NCBI GenBank assembly: GCA_002428415.1
Contig: DIWI01000060.1
Location: forward strand, 9,250-21,684
DNA from: Clostridiaceae bacterium UBA6110
GTDB lineage: Bacteria; Bacillota; Clostridia; Clostridiales; Clostridiaceae
Reading direction: 5' to 3'
Length of the DNA: 12,435 nt
Shown: positions 6,598 through 12,435 of the stretch, piece after piece
How the letters are laid out: each line of letters begins with the position of its first letter
Position numbering within the stretch: the stretch's first letter is position 1
The notes under the pieces: generated by a model
Seen by the model: the letters and a program-made list of their open reading frames with translations, nothing else
Databases searched by the model: none
Told to the model about the DNA's origin: nothing
Position numbers and translations under genes: made by a program

Positions 6598-7962
6598 TTA
6601 CAGTGGCATTGCACCAGTGACAGTATGTACAACCAGGTAAATTACAAGGATTGGCCATGCATACTTTGCGTATTCCTTCTGGAAATCGACGAAGTTGGTT
6701 TCCGTCCTTTCACAAAGCATATATAGCGCAGGAATTACCGGGCTTACAAGTCTGAATGACTGACCGACCATTGAAGCGACAGCTGCCTGTTCCGGAGTGA
6801 TTCCGAACTGGCCCATGACCCCTGACAACACTGATGCAATACCGAAGTAGAAGGCATCCTGTGGAAGGAAGGTAATTGCCGGAGTAGCGATCACTGCATA
6901 TATCGGTGCCATATGAGCACCAAGTCCTGAAGGAATCATTCCTGCAATGCTTGTAGCAAGAGCAGTCGACATTCCGCTTCCTGCAAGAATTCCAGAGAAG
7001 GCACCAGCTGCAAGAGTAGCTAAAGCAGGTGGAAGCGCATCTGGAGCAAGGTCATCCATTATTCCCTTGACAGCATCAGTAGTCCTGTAGTTCACCTTAA
7101 GGGCAATGGCAGTTCCAAGCATGAACAGTACTGAACCGTGCACTACATCCATAAGGAGAAGTGCCAAAACTAGCAGAGTAAGTCCAAGGTTGAACCAGAA
7201 AAGCTTGGGTCTCTTTTTTTCAGGCTCATTATTCCTTATTGCATCAAGCATCTGCTCTACGAATTCGGGATGAAGCTCCGATGTTGTCTTAGGATCGAAG
7301 TTGAGTCTTTTTCTCTCCTTCTTTCCAAGCATGTATGCCATGAATATGACGAAAACTTCAGCTACCAGCATTCCAGGAAGTATGCTTCCGAAAAGTGTGC
7401 TGATCTCGACATCAAGCGCCGTAGCCGCAGCTATCGTGGGTCCTCCCCATGGCAGTTGGTTGAAAATTCCAATTGGTGCGACTGTAATTACAGCAAGATA
7501 TATGAGCTTCATGTTCATCTGTTTCCAGAGAGTCAGGAAGGCTGCGAGGATTATTATTATCGTGGTAGTCGTGTCACCGTTAAGGGTAACCACACTTGTT
7601 ACAAGAACAGTAGCAAGTGCTACCTTTAGCGGGTCTCCTTTGGCTTTCTTTATGAAATAAAGGCTGAGCGGATCGAACAGTCCGGCATAAAGCATTACAC
7701 CAAAGAACAGTACCGCGAAAAGGATTATGATCGCAGGTGATATGACTCCCATTGATACTTTTCCTGTTGTGGCGTTCTGGGTATAAAATACACCATTCTT
7801 GATCCAGTTGAAGACATTCAGCACAGGTTTGCCTGTAGCGATTGCAGCGATGACTCCGAATACGAACGGAACCAGAGTGAGTGCTCCGAATACAGTCAGC
7901 TTCCTGGAAGAAAGGCTTACGATGAAGACTATGATCATTGCTAATGCGATGAAAGTTAACAT
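6598..7962 (-). CDS. CitMHS-family dicarboxylate/tricarboxylate transporter, probably tartrate importer
   Basis: This 454-aa polytopic membrane protein has roughly a dozen hydrophobic segments and a charged central loop (about 215-255, KKERKRLNF to EPEKKRP). The family signatures seen are LNGDTTTT in the first half and NQLPWGGPTIAAATAL, comparable to the LDGDGTTT and NMLPWGGPT of the metal-citrate/H+ symporters. The second half repeats the fold and includes GSGMSTALATSIAGMIP. AGGGGG seven bases before the ATG supports the start, 34 bases after ttdB. Known CitMHS members move citrate, often as a metal complex, with protons. Lying directly behind ttdAB and before the decarboxylase genes, this one probably carries L-tartrate or a related dicarboxylate. 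The substrate is inferred from context only. Confidence 0.88.
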   Translation of the reverse strand: MLTFIALAMIIVFIVSLSSRKLTVFGALTLVPFVFGVIAAIATGKPVLNVFNWIKNGVFYTQNATTGKVSMGVISPAIIILFAVLFFGVMLYAGLFDPLSLYFIKKAKGDPLKVALATVLVTSVVTLNGDTTTTIIIILAAFLTLWKQMNMKLIYLAVITVAPIGIFNQLPWGGPTIAAATALDVEISTLFGSILPGMLVAEVFVIFMAYMLGKKERKRLNFDPKTTSELHPEFVEQMLDAIRNNEPEKKRPKLFWFNLGLTLLVLALLLMDVVHGSVLFMLGTAIALKVNYRTTDAVKGIMDDLAPDALPPALATLAAGAFSGILAGSGMSTALATSIAGMIPSGLGAHMAPIYAVIATPAITFLPQDAFYFGIASVLSGVMGQFGITPEQAAVASMVGQSFRLVSPVIPALYMLCERTETNFVDFQKEYAKYAWPILVIYLVVHTVTGAMPL

Positions 7963-7996
7963 TATGTTTCCCCCTGTAAATTAATGCCTCATAAGT

Positions 7997-8611
7997 CTAT
8001 TTGATGTACTTTACCTTCTCTGAAATCTCCTTGACAACCTGGTCCCTTCTCTCATTGAAGACTACCTTGTTCTGCTCGAAGATGTTGTTTCCATGAGTAT
8101 CGATCGATATTATGAGAGGCCCGAATTCCTTGACTCTGCATACCCATAGGGTTTCAGGCATTCCAAGGTCCATCCACTCCGCTCTCTCAATCTCTTCTAC
8201 TTCCTTGGCAGCAAGAACCGCACATCCAGCGGGGAATACAGCATGAACAGCCTTGTGCTCCATGCATGCCTCCATTGTGTCCTTGCCCATGCCACCTTTT
8301 CCAACTACAAGCTTTACACCTGTCTGAGCAATAAAGTCCTTTTCGAACCTCTCCATTCTCATGCTGGTTGTAGGTCCTACTGAAACCATCTCGTACTTGT
8401 TATCTTCGCCTTCTATCTTCCTGACAATAGGTCCGGCATGGAATATTGCGCCGCCCTTTATGTCGACCGGCAGTTCCCTTCCATACTCTATAAGCCTTCT
8501 GTGGGCTACATCCCTGCAGGTTACTATATGTCCGTTAAGATAAACCACATCACCTACCTTGAGGTCTTCAAGGTCTGCTGAGCTTATCGGTGTAGTCAGT
8601 ATCTTCTTCAT
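7997..8611 (-). CDS. ttdB: L(+)-tartrate dehydratase beta subunit
   Basis: TtdB pairs with TtdA in the oxygen-sensitive [4Fe-4S] L(+)-tartrate dehydratase, which converts L(+)-tartrate to oxaloacetate and water. The 204-aa protein matches the length of E. coli TtdB (about 200) and, from memory, large parts of its sequence: MKKILTTPI at the start, FHAGPIVRK, MVSVGPTTSMRM, GVKLVVGKGGMG, FPAGCAVLAA, LWVCRVKEFGPLI and SIDTHGNN. This is the swivelling C-terminal-type domain of class I fumarases. Its ATG overlaps the ttdA stop as ATGA, so the subunits are translationally coupled and probably made in equal amounts. A fumarase beta subunit is the main alternative, but the close match to TtdB favours tartrate. 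Confidence 0.92.
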   Translation of the reverse strand: MKKILTTPISSADLEDLKVGDVVYLNGHIVTCRDVAHRRLIEYGRELPVDIKGGAIFHAGPIVRKIEGEDNKYEMVSVGPTTSMRMERFEKDFIAQTGVKLVVGKGGMGKDTMEACMEHKAVHAVFPAGCAVLAAKEVEEIERAEWMDLGMPETLWVCRVKEFGPLIISIDTHGNNIFEQNKVVFNERRDQVVKEISEKVKYIK

Positions 8612-9507
8612 AGTTCTACCCCCTTGTGTGTAAGAAGCTCATATGTATTGTCGCTGTTAACGACAATCGTTCCTCTTCTGTGTGACCAGCATCCGACATT
8701 GACTGCAACTCCTATAGTCGAAGGATGTCTTGCCGCATTCTCAATGTGAACACCCATTACTGAAGCCGATCCTGTGAGGCCCTGTGGTCCTAGGCCTATC
8801 CTGTTGATTCCATCTTCAAGCATTCTTTCAAGGTCAGCAGCAAGCTCATTTGTATTGTGCGTGCCAATTCTTCTCATGAGTGCTTTCTTTGACATGATTG
8901 CTGCAGTTTCTACAGATGTTCCAATTCCAACTCCCACAAGAAGCGGAGGGCAGGCATTGAGTCCGTATGTAGTCATTACTTCACACACATATCGTACTAT
9001 TTCTTCATATCCTGCAGAAGGCATAAGCACCTTTGCTGTTCCTGGCAGTGAACATCCGCCGCCTGCCATATAGACATCTATCTCAATCTTATCCGAGTTA
9101 GGAACCAGTTCATAGTCGATCCAGGGAGCCTTCTTGCCAGTATTTGTTCCAGTATTCTTCTCATCGAATGTTTCAACGGCATTGTGCCTTAGCGGTGCGT
9201 TCTTAGTTGCTTCAACTACTGAATTCCTAAGTATTTCCTCAAGATCGTCAATCAGCGGGAACTTTGTTCCTACTCTGGCGAAAAATTGGATAACGCCAGT
9301 ATCCTGACATGACGGCCTGTTGAACTCCAAAGCCATCTTCTGATTCAGGAACATAGATTCATAAATCATCTTAGCCATCGGAACCACTTCACTGTCGGAC
9401 AGCTGCTTCAACTTCTCGGTGACATCGTCAGGCAGCTTCTTGCCAACCAATGACACAAATTTTGACATGATATCTGTCATGTCCAGAACTGCTTGTCTGT
9501 TGCTCAT
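8608..9507 (-). CDS. ttdA: L(+)-tartrate dehydratase alpha subunit, [4Fe-4S]
   Basis: TtdA carries the iron-sulfur catalytic centre of L(+)-tartrate dehydratase. The 299-aa protein has SCQDTG (C67), PLRHNAVE (105-112), NTGTNTG, VYMAGGGCSLPG, NACPP (C186), VGVGIGTSVETAA, GLGPQGLTG, HPSTIGVAVN and GCWSHRRGT (C273). By analogy with class I fumarases, C67, C186 and C273 are the likely cluster ligands; C152 in GGGCSLPG is extra. The GGGCxLPG and HNAVExFDE segments match E. coli TtdA as I remember it rather than class I fumarase. The frame continues 30 codons upstream, but AAGGAGG lies eight to nine bases before this ATG, and the extension would cover the operator, so the start is placed here. It is the first gene of the operon. 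Confidence 0.94.
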   Translation of the reverse strand: MSNRQAVLDMTDIMSKFVSLVGKKLPDDVTEKLKQLSDSEVVPMAKMIYESMFLNQKMALEFNRPSCQDTGVIQFFARVGTKFPLIDDLEEILRNSVVEATKNAPLRHNAVETFDEKNTGTNTGKKAPWIDYELVPNSDKIEIDVYMAGGGCSLPGTAKVLMPSAGYEEIVRYVCEVMTTYGLNACPPLLVGVGIGTSVETAAIMSKKALMRRIGTHNTNELAADLERMLEDGINRIGLGPQGLTGSASVMGVHIENAARHPSTIGVAVNVGCWSHRRGTIVVNSDNTYELLTHKGVEL

Positions 9508-9570
9508 ACCTTTTTCCTCCTTGGAATCGCATCTCGGTAACCCGTAATCATTTATCATTAATATTTGATA

Positions 9571-9613
9571 ATGTATACAATTAGAAGATAACATCACTCT
9601 TTATCGCTGTCAA
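9571..9613 (-). promoter_or_regulatory. Promoter of the ttd/oad operon with GntR-type operator
   Basis: On the minus strand, TTGACA (9608-9613), a 17-base spacer and TATCTT (9585-9590) preceded by TGT form a good sigma-70 promoter with an extended -10. Four bases further on is the palindrome TTGTATACAT (9571-9580), covering the predicted transcription start. This fits the TNGTNNNACNA-like sites bound by FCD-type GntR proteins. Binding there should block initiation. ttdA starts 64 bases downstream of the palindrome. Confidence 0.75.
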
Positions 9614-9694
9614 TAGGAAATTTATCGTTTACATTAAATATTTTGTTATTGTTTTATCTATATTTTGTTTATTGGACAATGGACAGCAGTTGCC

Positions 9695-9733
9695 AAAAAA
9701 ACCCACACACTCTGAAAACAGGTGTGTGGGTTT
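9695..9733 (-). terminator. Intrinsic terminator after the gntR pair
   Basis: A perfect 12-bp stem (9699-9710 with 9722-9733) has an 11-base loop. On the minus strand it ends in GGGTTT and four further T. It begins four bases after the stop of the second regulator gene, and separates the regulator transcript from the ttd operon promoter. Confidence 0.9.
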
Positions 9734-9736
9734 ACA

Positions 9737-10411
9737 TTATTTTCCCCGAGCAGTTTCCTCGTCGCTTTTCCCAAATCTCGTCAGGATATTGCTATAGCTC
9801 CTCTTGATATGGTCTTTCATGAGTTTTCTCGACAGTTCAATGTCATGGGCTGATATTGCCTTAACTAAGCTCGAATGTTCCTTGTAGGATAACTTTGCAT
9901 ATTCCATTTCTGTGATTGCCGCATCCATTGACAGTCCATTCCATATCGATGTCAGAAGGGCCTTTATCTTGTCATTTCCTGAAGCGTTCCAAATCGCAAG
10001 ATGGAACGAATAATTCGAATTCGAATATTCGTCGACATTGCCTTCATTAAGCATTCTGCCGGTCTCATTGTGGATCTCAAGTAATTCTGAAATATCAGAT
10101 CCCTCTCTGGCAGCCATGGCTGCAGCCTCGCTTTCCAGTATCATTCGCGTTTCATAGTGATCCTTTAGACTTTTGTGTGATATTCCAAGTACTATGGCGC
10201 TCTTGTTAGGTCTCCTCTTGATCAGGAACTCACTTTCGAGTATTTGGAAAGCCTCCCTTACCGGGGTTATAGATACATCCAGCTGATTTGCAATATCCTC
10301 AAGGGTTATGAGGTCGCCCTCTTTCAGCTCCCTGAGCATTATCGCTTCCCTCAGTCTTATTGCTACCATTTCTCTGGCAGGGATGAGCTTTATTGGTTTT
10401 AAGTTCTTCAT
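9737..10411 (-). CDS. GntR-family transcriptional regulator with FCD ligand domain, second of pair
   Basis: This is a 224-aa DNA-binding regulator. The N-terminal winged helix-turn-helix (about 10-75) includes LEDIANQLDVSITPVREAF. A helical FCD effector domain follows (about 80-215), with SFHLAIWNASGN and EHSSLVKAISAHD, which hold family-type His residues for metal or carboxylate binding. FCD members commonly sense small organic acids. The ATG overlaps the stop of the upstream regulator as ATGA, with GGGAG eight bases before it inside the upstream gene. An ATG eight codons earlier (10435) would deepen the overlap and lacks such a site. It is followed by a terminator and then the ttd promoter, so it is a likely repressor of that operon. 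The effector is not visible; tartrate is a guess from context. Confidence 0.88.
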   Translation of the reverse strand: MKNLKPIKLIPAREMVAIRLREAIMLRELKEGDLITLEDIANQLDVSITPVREAFQILESEFLIKRRPNKSAIVLGISHKSLKDHYETRMILESEAAAMAAREGSDISELLEIHNETGRMLNEGNVDEYSNSNYSFHLAIWNASGNDKIKALLTSIWNGLSMDAAITEMEYAKLSYKEHSSLVKAISAHDIELSRKLMKDHIKRSYSNILTRFGKSDEETARGK

Positions 10412-11046
10412 TTGCTGTTCTCCCCTCCATAACACTCAGCCAGCTTCGAATAATAATCCTCGACAGCAGCCTTAAGCTCAGGCTTGCTTCTCAATTTAAG
10501 TAACTTAATAATTACCTCAAGGCTTTTTACCCGACCATCGGAATCTTTCTCGGAATTCATTATTGCATGATGTGGATAACCTGCAAGAAGCCTCTGATGG
10601 AGCGTTGCCAGGTATCCATATCCTGTTATATCAGATACTGCCTTGTGTATTTCAAGTTCATAGACTCTCGCCTTATGAACCTGTGATGTGTCCAAGGCAT
10701 CAAGATACTTACCATAGAGCTCCTCCAGTCCGGAAATTCCGATACCCCTGGAAAGTATGATATCCATTAGCTCATATTCAATACCTGCAATTATCATCAA
10801 CACTCTCATTATTTCATCCGGTGAAGTTGCCCTTACCCTCATATGTCTGTTGGACAACCTTTCCAAATAGCCTTCCTTCTCCAACTGCTGAAGAGCTTCC
10901 CTGACCGGTGTCCTTGATAGCTGAAGCTGGTCTGCCAGCTCTTCCTGAACGATTTCCTGTTCAGAAGCAAGCTTTCCAGATATGACATATTCTCTTAGTA
11001 TGTCAGCTATCTGGTCCTTTGTCTGTACTGAACCAATTTTTTTCAT
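10408..11046 (-). CDS. GntR-family transcriptional regulator with FCD-like domain, first of pair
   Basis: This is a 212-aa protein beginning MKKIGSVQTKDQIADILREY. The winged helix-turn-helix spans about 10-70 and contains EELADQLQLSRTPVREALQQLEKEGYL, a canonical GntR recognition region. The C-terminal helical domain is FCD-like but looks worn: the usual DxxFH segment reads ELEIHKAVSDITG. Metal or ligand binding may therefore differ from its partner. The frame is open to an ATG at 11100, but that would overlap the best -10 (TATAAT at 11099-11104). The Shine-Dalgarno before the chosen ATG is weak (GGTGAAG). It is translationally coupled to the second regulator. A palindrome upstream, shared with ttdA, suggests autoregulation. 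Confidence 0.85.
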   Translation of the reverse strand: MKKIGSVQTKDQIADILREYVISGKLASEQEIVQEELADQLQLSRTPVREALQQLEKEGYLERLSNRHMRVRATSPDEIMRVLMIIAGIEYELMDIILSRGIGISGLEELYGKYLDALDTSQVHKARVYELEIHKAVSDITGYGYLATLHQRLLAGYPHHAIMNSEKDSDGRVKSLEVIIKLLKLRSKPELKAAVEDYYSKLAECYGGENSK

Positions 11047-11098
11047 AACTTCACCATTCCCGCAACAATCGCATGTATATCGCAACACCTTTACGTCC

Positions 11099-11148
11099 AT
11101 TATATTACATTGTATACAAAGTTAGAACATGCAAAATAAAGTTAGAAC
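11099..11148 (-). promoter_or_regulatory. gntR promoter/operator region with palindrome and direct repeats
   Basis: A perfect -10 TATAAT lies at 11099-11104 on the minus strand, but no strong -35 is seen. The palindrome TTGTATACAA (11110-11119) lies where the -35/-10 spacer would be and is almost identical to the site upstream of ttdA, which suggests autoregulation. Two exact 11-base direct repeats AAAGTTAGAAC occur at 11118-11128 and 11138-11148, 20 bases apart (about two helical turns). The first touches the palindrome, so a second protein or cooperative binding is possible. Confidence 0.65.
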
Positions 11149-11240
11149 GCAGCAAAAACGCTGACATTTTCATTAATTCTTATTCATGTCCTAAAATCGC
11201 ACACATATGGAGCAAGAACCATGTAACAATTTGCTCAAAC

Positions 11241-11263
11241 AGAAAAAGAGCTGAGCAGCTCTT
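11241..11263 (-). terminator. Intrinsic terminator of the GlcD-like gene
   Basis: AAGAGCTG (11246-11253) and CAGCTCTT (11256-11263) form an 8-bp palindrome with a 2-base centre, so the real loop is probably four bases. On the minus strand it runs into TTTTTCTGTTT. It lies about 70 bases after the stop at 11333. Between this and the direct repeats (11149-11240) I recognise nothing. Confidence 0.7.
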
Positions 11264-11332
11264 CTTCTGTCGGAGTGATTCAAATGTTAGTATTGTTATC
11301 AAATTTGCAGTTGCGAATCTTAGTGCAGATCC

Positions 11333-12435
11333 TTATTGGCAGACCTTTCCTGGATTAAGGATGTTCCTTGGGTCAAAAGCAAGCTTGATGTTCTTAAGCA
11401 ATGAGATATAGGATTCATCGTACTGCTCGAAGAGGTAAGGTCTCTTTGCGAAGCCTATTCCATGTTCTCCCGATACGACACCTTCAAGTTCCCTTGCCCT
11501 GCTGTACATGCACTCGAAAACATCGGTAAGCTTTTTCTTCCACTGCTCCTCGTTCATGTCATCCTTGAGCACATACACATGGAGGTTTCCGTCTCCGGCA
11601 TGACCGAAGCTTCTGATCCTGACATCGAACTGCATTTCCAGCTCATGTGTATACTTGATGAAATCTGCGACCCTGTCTCTTGGAACACAGACATCGCATT
11701 CATCCATATCAGTTGTGGATGCCTTAACCGCTTCAAGGAAAGCTCCTCTTGCGGACCATATGCTCTGCTTCCTCTCGTCTGTATCCGAGATGAACACATC
11801 AATTGCACCTTCCTCAAGGCATAGCTTGGCAACCTTGTCGTAGCTTCTCTCAATCTCTTCAGTGCTATTGCCGTCGAATGAGAGGAGAAGATAAGCATCA
11901 GATGAATTGTCAGGGAACTTCTTGTCAAGGAACTGTTCAGCAGCAAGTATTACCTCCCTCTGCATGAACTCTATGGCTGTTGGAGCTGCCTTTGACTTTA
12001 TGATCTTCGGGACAGTACTTATTGCCATATCAAGGTTCGGGAAAGGGATAAGGAGACTTATTACCTTCTTCGGCAGAGGAAGAAGCTTCAGTGTGGCTTC
12101 GGTAATTACAGCAAGAGTTCCCTCAGATCCGCAAACCATATCCTTGATGCTGTAACCTGAGCTGTTCTTTACGACCTTGCCTCCAACCTTCATTATGTCA
12201 CCGTTAGGCATTACGAGCTCGAGGCCACGCACGTAGTCCCTCGTCACACCATACTTTACGGCTCTCATTCCTCCGGCATTTGTGTTGATGTTTCCTGCGA
12301 TGGTCGCTGTCTTCTCACCTGGGTCAGGAGGATAGAAGAAATCTCTTTCCTCAACATACTTTGCTATATCCATCAGCATTACACCCGGATCTACAGTCAG
12401 GGTGAGGTTGTTCTCATCCAGCTCCTTGATCCTTG
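11333..12435 (-). CDS. GlcD-type FAD-linked 2-hydroxyacid dehydrogenase (glycolate/D-lactate oxidase family), 5' end outside window
   Basis: The enzyme oxidises a 2-hydroxyacid such as D-lactate or glycolate to the 2-oxoacid, using FAD. The gene runs off the right edge: the frame is open through the last base and reads IKELDENNLTLTVDPGV before the first in-frame ATG, so that ATG is internal. The visible 367 codons include the PP-loop FAD segment FYPPDPGEKTATIAGNINTN, GGMRAVKYGVTRDYV and GSEGTLAVITEATLKLLP. Then come RSFGHAGDGNLHVY (metal/substrate site) and GEHGIGFAKRPYL, ending LAFDPRNILNPGKVCQ. All are hallmarks of GlcD/LdhD/D-2-hydroxyglutarate dehydrogenases. It has its own terminator, so it is probably not in the gntR transcript. 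Its partner (GlcF, or an electron-transfer flavoprotein) is not in the window. The exact substrate is unknown; a link to tartrate is not shown. Confidence 0.9.
   Translation of the reverse strand, partial: RIKELDENNLTLTVDPGVMLMDIAKYVEERDFFYPPDPGEKTATIAGNINTNAGGMRAVKYGVTRDYVRGLELVMPNGDIMKVGGKVVKNSSGYSIKDMVCGSEGTLAVITEATLKLLPLPKKVISLLIPFPNLDMAISTVPKIIKSKAAPTAIEFMQREVILAAEQFLDKKFPDNSSDAYLLLSFDGNSTEEIERSYDKVAKLCLEEGAIDVFISDTDERKQSIWSARGAFLEAVKASTTDMDECDVCVPRDRVADFIKYTHELEMQFDVRIRSFGHAGDGNLHVYVLKDDMNEEQWKKKLTDVFECMYSRARELEGVVSGEHGIGFAKRPYLFEQYDESYISLLKNIKLAFDPRNILNPGKVCQ

Noticed and set aside
7997..9507. Class I fumarase alpha/beta as the identity of the dehydratase
   Set aside because: Fumarase is the same superfamily, but GGGCSLPG, APLRHNAVETFDE and the beta-subunit start match E. 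coli TtdA/TtdB much better, and oxaloacetate decarboxylase follows.
9508..9597. Longer ttdA start at 9597
   Set aside because: It would place the start upstream of the operator and beyond the predicted -10, and the internal ATG at 9507 has a strong Shine-Dalgarno and matches the family start.
11047..11100. Longer start for the first GntR at 11100
   Set aside because: The ATG overlaps the TATAAT element and the extension (RYTCDCCGNG) does not look like a GntR N-terminus.
11646..11655. Third GTATAC-like site
   Set aside because: It lies inside the GlcD-like coding region, is only half symmetrical (TGTATACTTG) and is not near a promoter.
1..12435. CRISPR arrays, tRNA/rRNA genes, insertion sequences, phage genes
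   Set aside because: None was seen: no regular repeat-spacer pattern, cloverleaf, transposase or inverted terminal repeats with target duplications.

Overview
The window looks like a chromosomal catabolic region from an anaerobic, fermentative bacterium, most likely a clostridial Firmicute. This is inferred from frequent strong AGGAGG-type ribosome sites, a TTG start behind a perfect Shine-Dalgarno, heavy AGG/AGA arginine and ATA isoleucine use, moderate GC, and the sodium-pumping decarboxylase. The genus cannot be told from the sequence. Almost everything is read on the minus strand; one gene, nudC, is on the plus strand.

In transcription order (right to left) the layout is: (1) a GlcD-type FAD-linked 2-hydroxyacid dehydrogenase cut by the right edge, with its own terminator; (2) two GntR/FCD regulators overlapping by ATGA, followed by a strong terminator; (3) a promoter with a TTGTATACAT palindrome over the predicted transcription start, then an eight-gene operon: ttdA, ttdB, a CitMHS-family transporter, a 108-aa decarboxylase accessory protein, a biotin carrier, oadB, a 46-aa OadG-like membrane peptide and oadA. 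A 19-bp perfect hairpin closes it. (4) nudC converges on the same hairpin. (5) A 407-bp divergent intergenic region holds the nudC promoter and a minus-strand terminator-like leader. (6) Two tandem ketopantoate-reductase-like paralogues follow, the second cut by the left edge.

The operon reads as an L(+)-tartrate fermentation module. The CitMHS protein would import the dicarboxylate, TtdAB would dehydrate L(+)-tartrate to oxaloacetate, and the biotin-dependent Na+-pumping decarboxylase would turn oxaloacetate into pyruvate and CO2 while exporting Na+. The GntR pair probably controls the operon and itself: almost the same palindrome lies upstream of both ttdA and the first gntR. Each enzyme family is known. 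The less usual parts are the decarboxylase subunit layout, in which the usual gamma/delta roles are split between a 46-aa membrane stub and a soluble protein with a duplicated motif, and the coupled regulator pair with a shared operator.
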